64,000 nt of DNA from Verrucomicrobiota bacterium. Its GTDB lineage: Bacteria; Verrucomicrobiota; Verrucomicrobiia; Limisphaerales; Pedosphaeraceae. Shown here in pieces: positions 1 through 7,667 of the stretch. The stretch covers positions 25,279 through 89,278 of the forward strand of contig JAJPHR010000086.1 in assembly GCA_021325145.1 (NCBI GenBank), read 5' to 3'. Below the pieces are notes generated by a model. It did no database searches. It was not told where the DNA came from and saw only the letters and a program-made list of their open reading frames with translations. Every line of letters starts with the position of its first letter. Positions within the stretch are counted from its first letter, which is position 1. Both the position numbers and the translations under genes were made by a program.

Positions 1-31
1 GCACCACGAATAACAGGAACTTTTCGACTTC

Positions 32-1570
32 CTATTGTGCTCCAGGAGTTGCATTCACATCCATCATATTAGTCCCAATCAAGACGCGCCCACGCAGTTG
101 CGCGCGTGAAAGCGGGAGCACAGTTGCGCCCGCTGGCTTGATCGGGGCGATGCCTCCAACCGCGCTGGCTCGCGCCATTGTCTGCGTACCGGTCACCGAC
201 GAGGCCCCCGGCGTCAATATTCCGCTGAAGACAACAGGCTGGCGCAGGCTGCGGTTTGTGCCGGTGACTCGAAAATAGTAGCTCTGCGCTGCGGCGGATC
301 GGGCTTCCAGGGTGTCCACCGGGACATCCAGCGCGGGTTCCCTGGCAGGCTGGCGATTGTCAGCCGCTGGTGCAGGCGCCGCGCCGAAACCAGCGAAGCG
401 CCGAACCGCTTCCTCGGACGTTTGCACAAAGCCGGAATAGATCGAACCATCGGCATCGATGACGCGCATTTTGTCCCCGTTCTGTTCAACGCGAAAGGAA
501 CCCAGGGGAGCTTTGTTCTCGGAGGATTTGGTTGTCATGATCACGCTGTTGGTCGCAAGCAGTTGGAAGAAGCGCTGGGTGGCGGAGCCCGCCAGACCGT
601 TTGAATCTGACATCGCAAATGCAGAAACGACTTCGCTTGGCGCGGCCGGAACCGGCGGAGGCTGCAATCCAACAGCAGACGGCGGAGGAGGAGCTGCGGC
701 AGCTAATGAATTCACTGACGCAGCATCGCTCTGAGTGCCAGGGGCCTCCTGGCTCTTCTTGTAGGCAAGGTCTGTGGCTTGAGAATTCTGTGCGCGCGCT
801 CTGGCCGACTGGTCCACCAGGCCCGAAGCACGATCGGCTGGCTTCAAAACTCTCCCGCTAACGCCCGGCGTTTCGAGCGAGGGCGCGGCTGAGGGCAATG
901 CGGGCGCAGGGGAAGCCGTGTCGGCCCAACCGCGGCCATTCGACGAGGCTTGGGCGGGAATTCCAGCGGCAGGTGCGATTGTGCTTTGCGCAGATGCCAG
1001 AGTTTTGGCCTGGTCTTGCCCCCGGCGCAAACCGCTCTCGCCGGCAATAGCGTTAAGCGCCAGAGCTTTGGAGCGTTCGTCCTTTTGCTTCTCGGCCACT
1101 GAAGGCGTTCCCGGCTCATTCAACGCCGACGCCGATGCTGCCGGAGCAGCGGCAGCGGCGTCGGATTCCTTTCTGTCACGCAAAGCGGTCGGAGGTTCAA
1201 CTTTAGCCAACTGCTTCGCCGCAGAAAGAGTGGCGGTTTCCTTGTCGGCTAATTTGCCCTTTGAAGCCTGGCTCAGCGAGGCCATTTCCTGGCGTTTGGC
1301 GCGGCTTAACGCCGGAATGAAAAACACCGCGGAAACGCCGGCCAGCGCAACCAAAACGCAAACGAACACCATCCGTCGTTTCAGCAAGCCAGCCACCCCC
1401 GACCAGAAACTTGGCCGCCCCGCCTTGCCCGGTCCCAGGCGGGCCACTTCGCCCTGAAGCATTCGGCGCGTGGCAGGATGCAATTCCAGCGGCGCGCCGG
1501 CCTGCTGCCGACGCCGGCGGGCGTAGGCTTTCAACGTCTTTTCCATGTTCCGTTCGGGCTCGCTCGGCAT
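32..1570 (-). CDS. Membrane anti-sigma-factor-like protein, partner of the upstream ECF sigma factor
   Basis: 512 aa. A basic cytoplasmic N-terminus (about 1-65) is followed by one membrane segment (about 67-87, starting MVFVCVLVAL) and a long Ala/Pro/Ser-rich region (about 90-330), probably a disordered periplasmic linker. A more ordered C-terminal domain follows (about 335-500; motif FRVEQNGDKMRVIDADGS). It starts 6 bp after the sigma factor stop, with no clear ribosome site, so translation is probably coupled. That position and topology fit an anti-sigma factor that holds the sigma at the membrane. I see no zinc HxxxCxxC motif of the classical ZAS family. The role rests on context rather than a recognised domain. 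Nothing can be said about the 31 bp downstream at the window edge. Confidence 0.65.
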   Translation of the reverse strand: MPSEPERNMEKTLKAYARRRRQQAGAPLELHPATRRMLQGEVARLGPGKAGRPSFWSGVAGLLKRRMVFVCVLVALAGVSAVFFIPALSRAKRQEMASLSQASKGKLADKETATLSAAKQLAKVEPPTALRDRKESDAAAAAPAASASALNEPGTPSVAEKQKDERSKALALNAIAGESGLRRGQDQAKTLASAQSTIAPAAGIPAQASSNGRGWADTASPAPALPSAAPSLETPGVSGRVLKPADRASGLVDQSARARAQNSQATDLAYKKSQEAPGTQSDAASVNSLAAAAPPPPSAVGLQPPPVPAAPSEVVSAFAMSDSNGLAGSATQRFFQLLATNSVIMTTKSSENKAPLGSFRVEQNGDKMRVIDADGSIYSGFVQTSEEAVRRFAGFGAAPAPAADNRQPAREPALDVPVDTLEARSAAAQSYYFRVTGTNRSLRQPVVFSGILTPGASSVTGTQTMARASAVGGIAPIKPAGATVLPLSRAQLRGRVLIGTNMMDVNATPGAQ

Positions 1571-1576
1571 ATCGAT

Positions 1577-2203
1577 CTAAGGATTAGACGGAGTTGCGGT
1601 GAATTTCTCCCCGGAAAAAACCGTTTGTGCGATGCTTTCGAGCCGGTCCAGGCATTTACTCAAACGCGAACTGACGGTTTTCGGGTTCAAATCAAGTTCA
1701 CGGCTCAGTTCCTCGTAGCTCAGGTCCCCAAAGTAACGCAGTTCGATGATTTCCCGGCAAGGTTCGCCCAGTTGTTCCAAGGCTTGATGTAACAATGCCG
1801 CGCGCTCCGCCGTCATCAACTCCGAGTCCGGCCCGGGCGCGCTGCTGGCCGGATCGAGTGCCGGCGCATCATCCGGCCGTTCCGCCTGGAGCGAAACCGT
1901 CGTCTGCCCCCCACCCCGTTTGGCCGCCTGCTGCCGTTGCCGATAATCCCGCGCTTTGTTGACCGCAATGCGGAACAGCCAGGTCTGAAACTGGCTGTGG
2001 CCCTGGAACAAACCAATGTTCTTGATGACCGAGAGAAAAACCTCCTGGCAAATCTCATCTGCGTCCTCCCGCGTGAACTGGTGGCCCAACTGAAAAATAA
2101 ACCGCCCCGTGGCCGCGTAATGCCGGTCAAATAATTCATCCCACGCCTCCGGGTCGCCCTGGCGGCAACCCGCGATCAATTCGGCTTCCGAGCGGGAACT
2201 CAT
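1577..2203 (-). CDS. ECF-family RNA polymerase sigma factor
   Basis: 208 aa. Sigma region 2 is at about 25-90 (DADEICQEVFLSVIKNI, then FQTWLFRIAVNKARDYR). A Pro/Ala-rich linker follows, then sigma region 4 at about 140-195 (PCREIIELRYFGDLSYEEL and a helix-turn-helix ending SSRLSKCLDRLE). This is the standard two-domain plan of an extracytoplasmic-function sigma factor, which directs RNA polymerase to a stress or envelope regulon. The start is the ATG giving MSSRSEAEL; the frame stays open far upstream, but that stretch is antisense to the divergent gene at 2303. The sequence ACGGAG directly precedes the ATG. It forms an operon with the membrane protein that follows after 6 bp. Confidence 0.92.
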   Translation of the reverse strand: MSSRSEAELIAGCRQGDPEAWDELFDRHYAATGRFIFQLGHQFTREDADEICQEVFLSVIKNIGLFQGHSQFQTWLFRIAVNKARDYRQRQQAAKRGGGQTTVSLQAERPDDAPALDPASSAPGPDSELMTAERAALLHQALEQLGEPCREIIELRYFGDLSYEELSRELDLNPKTVSSRLSKCLDRLESIAQTVFSGEKFTATPSNP

Positions 2204-2302
2204 CTCCGTGAATCTAACGAGTGGCGCAACGCACCGCAACGCCCAAGACGACGCCAAATGAAACAAGCTGGTCTTTTGAGCCCGGGCGCTTATTCTCCGC
2301 CC

Positions 2303-2734
2303 ATGAATATTCAAATTGCCGTGTTGTGTGATGCCGCCACGGAATCCGGCGGCAAGCTGAATCTGCTCGGAGCCTTCGACGCCATCTATACCCCGCAGCC
2401 CCCCACGGCGCAGCAACCCGCCGTGCACGCCCAATGCTCGATCGCCCTCCGCATGACCTTCAACAATGTCGAGGAAGGCGCCCACAAACTCCGGCTGAAC
2501 TTTGTCGATGAGGACGGTAAATTCATCATGCCCAGCATCGATCTCCCCATCCAGATCGCCGTTCCGTCCGATGCTCACTTTGTCACGCGCAACTTCATCG
2601 TGAACATCCAACAATTGAAGTTCGAAAAAGCCGGACTCTATTCCATCGACATCGCTCTCGATGGCCGCCAGGAGGCCAGCATCCCGCTCCTGATCAAGTA
2701 TCTCGACGCGCTGAAAGGTGCGGGCGCGGAATGA
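2303..2734 (+). CDS. Small conserved protein (DUF6941-like), function unknown
   Basis: 143 aa, starting MNIQIAVLCDAATES. No signal peptide or membrane segment is visible. The sequence alternates hydrophobic and polar residues as in a beta sandwich, with motifs GKLNLLGAFDAIY near the N-terminus and GLYSIDIALDGR near the C-terminus. It resembles a small conserved bacterial family that I believe is DUF6941; that name is from memory. I chose the ATG at 2303 over an in-frame ATG at 2258 because the family begins at this motif. It is transcribed divergently from the sigma factor and ends convergently with nagB. Confidence 0.7.
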   Translation: MNIQIAVLCDAATESGGKLNLLGAFDAIYTPQPPTAQQPAVHAQCSIALRMTFNNVEEGAHKLRLNFVDEDGKFIMPSIDLPIQIAVPSDAHFVTRNFIVNIQQLKFEKAGLYSIDIALDGRQEASIPLLIKYLDALKGAGAE

Positions 2735-2779
2735 GTCAGTGGAGCAACACCTGGCCGCGCCAGACCCCATCGTGGCATT

Positions 2780-2824
2780 GCGGGCAGTCCCCCTGCCCGC
2801 CAGCGCGCACGGAAGGATGCGCGC
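2780..2824. repeat. Two-hairpin (BIME-like) element between convergent genes
   Basis: Two adjacent hairpins. The first has stem GCGGGCA/TGCCCGC (2780-2786 with 2794-2800). The second has stem GCGCGCA/TGCGCGC (2803-2809 with 2818-2824). The same pair of hairpin types recurs at 6521-6587 and 33652-33726. It lies between the ends of two convergent genes, where it could terminate transcription or protect mRNA 3' ends. Confidence 0.7.
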
Positions 2825-2839
2825 GAACTGCAATAAAGT

Positions 2840-3634
2840 TCACAGCAAACTCGCCGAATCCGTATCCAGAAACAGTGTCGCGTGTGATTGCCGGCGCAAT
2901 ATCGAAGCCGGACAAGCCGTGCTGATCGGCCCTTGAAGCGCGTCCTTGACCGCCTGCGCTTTCCGTTTCTCCGGGGCCACGCACAACATTTTCTTCGCGG
3001 AACAAAGCGTCGGGATCGTCAGCGTCAGCGCGTATTGCGGCACCTGGCCAAGATCGGCAAAATGACCTTCGCCGACTTGTTGCAACCGGCATTTCTGGTC
3101 CAATCCCGCAATCGTCACCGTTCGTTTATCCTCGAAGTTCGCCACTGGCGGATCGTTAAACGCCAGATGTCCGTTCTCACCCACTCCCAGGCAGCAAAGA
3201 TCGATCGGCTGCGCCCGGAGCAACTGAGTATAACGCTCGCATTCCTCCAGCGGCAGCAACGCGTCGCCTTCCAGGTAATGGAACACGCGGGGCTTCACGC
3301 GTCGTTCCACCCGCTCGCGCATGTAGCGTCGAAAACTGGCTTTGTGCTGGTTCGAGATCCCGAGGTATTCGTCCATGTGAAACAAGGTAATCCGCGACCA
3401 CTCAACGCCGCCCAGGCGGATCAATTCTTCCAAAAACGCGATCTGCGAATTGCCTGTCGCCAGGATCACCGCCGCGGAGCCTTTCGCCGCCAGCGTCTCC
3501 CGCAAACAAGCCTGCGCGATGCGGGCGACATCACGCGCCATCTCCCCCTGGTTCGCGTAAATTCTTACGGGCAGGGAATCCACCTGAAAAGTCTTCAAGG
3601 GAGCAACAGCCGGTTCCATCGATGCAGTCGTCAT
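2840..3634 (-). CDS. nagB: Glucosamine-6-phosphate deaminase
   Basis: 264 aa, close to the usual ~265. It converts glucosamine-6-phosphate to fructose-6-phosphate and ammonia in the cytoplasm, feeding amino sugars into glycolysis. Family motifs are visible: the phosphate loop ATGNSQ near residue 60, TLFHMDEYLG near 85 with the catalytic Asp, and LGVGENGHLAFNDP near 150 with the catalytic His/Glu region. The N-terminus carries about 20 extra residues before the conserved fold, so an internal start such as the second Met is possible. It stands alone; no nagA or transporter is adjacent. Confidence 0.93.
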   Translation of the reverse strand: MTTASMEPAVAPLKTFQVDSLPVRIYANQGEMARDVARIAQACLRETLAAKGSAAVILATGNSQIAFLEELIRLGGVEWSRITLFHMDEYLGISNQHKASFRRYMRERVERRVKPRVFHYLEGDALLPLEECERYTQLLRAQPIDLCCLGVGENGHLAFNDPPVANFEDKRTVTIAGLDQKCRLQQVGEGHFADLGQVPQYALTLTIPTLCSAKKMLCVAPEKRKAQAVKDALQGPISTACPASILRRQSHATLFLDTDSASLL

Positions 3635-3790
3635 GATTTCGATTTATTGATAATCTGGTCAACAATGGTAAGTGAACCATTCGCGGGATGCAATCGTTCG
3701 CTGGCGCTGGCCGGATGGCCGCCTTTTGGAGGTTGAAGCTTGAAGTTTCTCTGGTGGTTGGTGCCGGGAATTTTTCCCCACTCATCTCCA

Positions 3791-4918
3791 TCAGGAAACA
3801 AAAGGCAGCGACACGATTTTCACCGCTGTCTCGCCCCCGACACTCCGCAGCTTCAACTCCGTGCCAATCCGATTGGCCTCTTTGCGCACATAGCCAAGCG
3901 CGATATTCGCCTTAAGCGCAGGCGACGCGACTGCGCTCGTAATGTAGCCGGCCTCTTTCTCCCCATGATAAAGTTTGTCTCCCTTCCGGGGCAGTTGCTC
4001 AAGCTCCTCCGCGAGCCTCAGCCCGCGCAAAGTTTTCGCCACCTGCCCGTAGGTGCGAATGCGGGAGATGACTTCCTGTCCGATATAACAACCCTTGGTA
4101 TAACTAATCGCCCGCGTTTCGATGCCCGCTTCCGGCGCAAGATTGGTTTCGTCCATGTCGATGCCGAACCGCGGAATGCCCGCTTCAACTCGCGCCATTT
4201 CGCACGCCTGCCACCCGCAAGCCCGGCCACCCGCATCCTTGGCCGCCGCCGCCAACTTGTCCATCACCGCGCCAAGGGCCGGCGTTGGCACAAAGACATC
4301 GAAGCCGCTCGCGCCAAATCGCGCGCGGTTCACCAAGTACAGTTCACCCAGCGTCGCATCCTTTGCGCTGCCCACGTTCATCGGCTGCGCGGGCAGTTCG
4401 CCATCCCCAGTCTCGCCTCCAGGAGTTCCCCAACCCAGCCCCAGTCCCTTCACTGCCGCCGCAGCCCGCGGCCCCTGCACCGAAAGCAGCCCGTAATGCG
4501 GCGCCACATCCACCACCTGCACATCGTCGGCGATGACATACTTCTCCAATCGTTGCGCGACGCTCGCCGCCAGACCCGGCTCGAAATCCAGCAATAACTC
4601 ATCCGGCAGCGCGTAAATATTCAGGTCGCTCTGCAGCTTCCCCTTGGCCGTGACGAGCGCCGCGTAGCACCCTTGTCCCACCCGCAGGTCCTTCACGTTG
4701 TTGGTGACCTGCCCATTGAGAAATCGCACCCGGTCCGCGCCCGTGAGGCACAGCCGACTGCGGCAACTCAGATCGATCACTCCGGCCGCGTCCCGCAACG
4801 CCGCGTGCTCCGCCAGCGAATCGCCGTAATGCTCCACCACCTCGCAGCCGTTCACTTCCGCAAACCGGGCGTTGAGGCCCTCATGGAACTCGTGCAAATG
4901 CAAAGCCAACGAACTCAT
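3791..4918 (-). CDS. ygfZ: YgfZ/GcvT-type folate-binding protein
   Basis: 375 aa. The C-terminal third has the YgfZ signature KGCYIGQEVISR, which in the family supports folate-dependent maturation or repair of Fe-S enzymes. The N-terminal part has the GcvT-like fold (RVRFLNGQVTNNVKDL, then GCYAALVTAKGKLQSDLNIY). It is not the glycine-cleavage T protein, because the signature cysteine motif is present and no gcvH or gcvP is nearby. The ATG giving MSSLALHLHEF was chosen over a TTG 54 bp upstream. No ribosome site is obvious. Neighbours are separated by 150-190 bp, so it is probably monocistronic. Confidence 0.85.
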   Translation of the reverse strand: MSSLALHLHEFHEGLNARFAEVNGCEVVEHYGDSLAEHAALRDAAGVIDLSCRSRLCLTGADRVRFLNGQVTNNVKDLRVGQGCYAALVTAKGKLQSDLNIYALPDELLLDFEPGLAASVAQRLEKYVIADDVQVVDVAPHYGLLSVQGPRAAAAVKGLGLGWGTPGGETGDGELPAQPMNVGSAKDATLGELYLVNRARFGASGFDVFVPTPALGAVMDKLAAAAKDAGGRACGWQACEMARVEAGIPRFGIDMDETNLAPEAGIETRAISYTKGCYIGQEVISRIRTYGQVAKTLRGLRLAEELEQLPRKGDKLYHGEKEAGYITSAVASPALKANIALGYVRKEANRIGTELKLRSVGGETAVKIVSLPFVS

Positions 4919-5108
4919 CAAGGTAATTTCGCCAACCTGACGCCCGATGACAAAGGAAAACTGCGATACCAAACCATGGTGGGTTCCAAGTCCCGATGTT
5001 CTCAGTCAAAGGTCCTTCCCGCACTCGATGCCGTCGGCAGGCAACGCGTGGCAAAGTTGAAGCATTGAACAATCCGGGAAGATTCAGGCGGCAGTCCATC
5101 CGCGACCA

Positions 5109-6251
5109 TCACATTATGGTTGTTCCCGTTTCCGGATCGAAGCAATGCGCGCGGACCACATCAAAAACGAGCGAAATCTTCTGCTGAGGCTTGGCGCGAA
5201 AACCCGGTTGAACCCGCGCCACAAATGAATGCGCGCCGGTCGAAGCATAGAGGTGCGCCTCCGCTCCCAACAGTTCAACCGCTTCAACCGTGGCCTCAAT
5301 GCGTTGACCGGCGCCGGCATCCAGTCCTTCCAACTTCTCCGCGATATGCTCCGGGCGAATGCCGAAGACTGCCGCGCGGCCAATATGCCCCGCCAATCCC
5401 ACAGTTCCAGCCTCTCCCAGCCGCAGTGAAAACCCACTCGCCGCCGCTGTGTCCCGAAGCGTTCGCTCCTCGAAGAAAACTCCGCCTTCGCGTTGCGCCA
5501 GAGTGCCGCGAAAGAAATTCATCGGCGGCGTGCCCATGAAGCCGGCCACGAACAGGTTCGCGGGTTGATGGTAAATGACCATTGGTTCGGCCACCTGCTG
5601 AATGACGCCCTCCTTCATTACGGCGATTCGATCCCCCATGGCCATCGCCTCGGTCTGATCGTGGGTAACATACAACATGGTCGCCGCGAGCCGCTTGTGC
5701 AGTTTCGACAGTTCCAGCCGCATTTGAGCGCGCAGCGGAGCGTCGAGGTTTGAAAGCGGTTCATCAAAAAGAAACACCTTCGGATTGCGGACAATGGCGC
5801 GGCCCAGGGCAACTCGCTGGCGCTGCCCGCCCGACAGTTCCTTCGGTTTGCGGTCGAGACAATCCGCAAGCCCGAGCAATCCGGCCGTTTCGCGCACGCG
5901 CTGATTGATTTCCGCCCCGGCAACTTTTCGCAGCGTCAACCCGAACGCCATGTTTTCGTAAGCCGTCATGTGCGGGTAGAGCGCGTAAGTCTGAAACACC
6001 ATGGCCAGGTCCCGGTCCTTGGGCGCGAGATGATTGATCCCGGCGCCATCGAACGAGATCGTCCCTTCGTTAATTTCCTCCAATCCCGCAACCAGCCGCA
6101 GCAGCGTGGTCTTGCCGCAGCCCGAAGGACCAACCAAAACCAGGAATTCCCCGTCCATTATTTCCAGGCTCGCCTGATTGACGGCGCAAATCGTTTTGCC
6201 TCCGGGCTGCTTAAAGACTTTCGTCAGTTTCTCGATGGTGACTTGCGCCAT
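5109..6251 (-). CDS. Sugar-type ABC transporter ATP-binding protein (MalK/UgpC/MsmX family)
   Basis: 380 aa. The ATPase domain (1-235) has Walker A GPSGCGKTT, Q-loop VFQTYALYPHMT, signature LSGGQRQRVALGRA, Walker B VFLFDEPLSNLDA and switch VTHDQTEAM. The C-terminal OB-fold regulatory domain (about 240-375; FGIRPEHI) is typical of importers of di- and oligosaccharides or glycerol phosphate. No permease or binding-protein genes are next to it, so it may be a shared ATPase like MsmX that energises several sugar importers. The substrate cannot be named. A short palindrome lies about 70 bp upstream of the start. Confidence 0.88.
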   Translation of the reverse strand: MAQVTIEKLTKVFKQPGGKTICAVNQASLEIMDGEFLVLVGPSGCGKTTLLRLVAGLEEINEGTISFDGAGINHLAPKDRDLAMVFQTYALYPHMTAYENMAFGLTLRKVAGAEINQRVRETAGLLGLADCLDRKPKELSGGQRQRVALGRAIVRNPKVFLFDEPLSNLDAPLRAQMRLELSKLHKRLAATMLYVTHDQTEAMAMGDRIAVMKEGVIQQVAEPMVIYHQPANLFVAGFMGTPPMNFFRGTLAQREGGVFFEERTLRDTAAASGFSLRLGEAGTVGLAGHIGRAAVFGIRPEHIAEKLEGLDAGAGQRIEATVEAVELLGAEAHLYASTGAHSFVARVQPGFRAKPQQKISLVFDVVRAHCFDPETGTTIM

Positions 6252-6320
6252 TACCCGAGTTTTTCAAGTCAACCCGGCCCATGTCGAGGGGAATTCCCGG
6301 GCATCATTATGCCGAAGGGC

Positions 6321-6337
6321 ACAATTCAAAGAATTGT
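6321..6337. promoter_or_regulatory. Palindrome upstream of the ABC ATPase gene (possible operator)
   Basis: Perfect inverted repeat ACAATTC-AAA-GAATTGT, about 70 bp before the ATPase start codon. Size and position fit an operator, but no regulator gene is adjacent and chance palindromes of this length occur. Confidence 0.3.
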
Positions 6338-6520
6338 AGCAGCCGACGTGGGGGGAATTGGATCCTCAAAAAAGGACGACTTGAGGCCGAAGAACCGGAC
6401 GCTTTTCCCCGGAGTGCGCCCGTCCCCGGGCGCAGCAACGTCCAGATTCACCGGCAGTGTTCGGCCTCTGTTATGTTACCTACACGGCGTCATCAATAAG
6501 TGACGCCTTGGGCGAACGGA

Positions 6521-6587
6521 CGGCGTGCAGAGGACTGCCCGCCCTACCACCGTGTGCCGGGTAGGGCGCGCACTCCTGTGCGCGCCG
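6521..6587. repeat. Two-hairpin (BIME-like) element downstream of tatD
   Basis: The first unit (6521-6547) reads as the reverse complement of a GGTAGGGCG-type hairpin, with stem GGCGTGCAG/CTGCCCGCC (one mismatch) and loop AGGA. The second unit (6559-6587) has a perfect 9-bp stem GGCGCGCAC/GTGCGCGCC (6565-6573 with 6578-6586) and loop TCCT. The two units are inverted copies of one template with different but complementary stems. Confidence 0.75.
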
Positions 6588-6736
6588 CCGCGGGCCCCAG
6601 GCACATTCATTAATGACGCGTGTATAATAGAACAGGGAACTACCCTGGCCGGGTGACACGGTGGGCAGCCCCCTGCACGCCGCCGTCAAACGAAGCGCTT
6701 GAGGCCGTTCCGAATGGCTCCATTCACTGGCAAACT

Positions 6737-7561
6737 CTAATCTCTTTTGCCGGCAAGCAATCCACCAAAAAGCCGCTGAAAATTCTGCGCCACCCTTGCC
6801 GCCAGTTCTTCCACATTCTCTTCCAATAATCCCGCCGCAAACCGGTAAATCGCGCCGATATTGGCCGGGTGATTGATCGGCTTTCCCGACGTTTCGTCCA
6901 CCAAAGGAAACTGCACGCAATCTGCCGGCGGCAGCATGTCAGGCGCGTCCGTTTCAATCAGCAAACGCTCCGGCGGCACATGACGGAACGTTTCCCGCTG
7001 CCGGCCTTTCCGCTCGTGCGCGAAATAGCCGGAGATCGAAAAATACGCGCCCAATTTCGCCAGCGGTTGAATCATCTCCCGCGGTCCCCCGTAGGAGTGC
7101 AACAAGAATCCGCAGCGCGGCCCGGGTTCGCGCTGGAGCAATTCCAGCAAACGCCCCCACGAGCGCAAACAATGGATGCTCACTGGCAAATTCCGCTCCG
7201 CGGCCAGCCGCCATTGCCAAAGGAACACTTCCTCCTGTTGCGCGATGTCGTAGTTTTCAATCCAACGGTCCAGCCCAATCTCCCCAATCCCCGCCGGTCC
7301 TTGCTTCAGATAATTCAGCAAGGTCGCCTGCCACTTTGGCGAGCGCTGCGCCACATGCCAGGGGTGCATTCCATACGACGGTATCACCTTCGGAGTCCGC
7401 TGCGCCAAAGCCAGCACCGCGGCCCAATCCTCCTCGCGCGTCCCATTCACCACCGCCTTCGCCAGGCCCTGCCGATCCAGTTCCGCCAGGACGCGGTCAT
7501 GGTGCGCAACCAGGGCAACATCCTGCAAGTGGTTATGACCATCGTAGAGCGGCAGGCTCAT
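6737..7561 (-). CDS. TatD-family metal-dependent hydrolase
   Basis: 274 aa, cytoplasmic TIM-barrel hydrolase. TatD metal ligands are visible in order: HxH in DGHNHLQD near residue 8, the bridging Glu in GEIGLD near 95, His in VSIHCLRSWG near 130, His in LLHSYGG near 155 and Asp in LLIETDAPDM near 205. Family members act as Mg-dependent 3'-5' exonucleases or related phosphodiesterases; the substrate is not known here. The start giving MSLPLYDGHNHL was chosen because the HxH motif normally sits within 10 residues of the N-terminus. It does not belong to the giant-protein operon with certainty: it is 106 bp beyond its last gene, on the same strand. Confidence 0.85.
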   Translation of the reverse strand: MSLPLYDGHNHLQDVALVAHHDRVLAELDRQGLAKAVVNGTREEDWAAVLALAQRTPKVIPSYGMHPWHVAQRSPKWQATLLNYLKQGPAGIGEIGLDRWIENYDIAQQEEVFLWQWRLAAERNLPVSIHCLRSWGRLLELLQREPGPRCGFLLHSYGGPREMIQPLAKLGAYFSISGYFAHERKGRQRETFRHVPPERLLIETDAPDMLPPADCVQFPLVDETSGKPINHPANIGAIYRFAAGLLEENVEELAARVAQNFQRLFGGLLAGKRD

Positions 7562-7667
7562 GGGTAAATTATTCCACCGTACCGTGGCTTGGCACAAGCA
7601 GACGGTTGGCCGGAAGATCCAGGCCCGGACCCCGTGAGGATGCCCGCGATTTTACAATCGCAAGCTA

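Larger units (their letters stand above)
6252..6736. other. Gene-free stretch with dispersed repeats
   Basis: 485 bp between tatD and the ABC ATPase gene. It holds a 7+3+7 palindrome at 6321-6337, a GGCGTCA/TGACGCC hairpin at 6486-6507 and the two-hairpin element at 6521-6587. A lone TATAAT at 6623-6628 has no convincing -35. No coding potential is seen. Confidence 0.75.

Noticed and set aside
2204..2833. Long N-terminal extension of the sigma factor reading frame
   Set aside because: It is antisense to the conserved gene at 2303-2734, and sigma region 2 starts normally after the ATG at 2203.
6623..6628. TATAAT box
   Set aside because: No matching -35 at 16-18 bp and no plus-strand gene follows.
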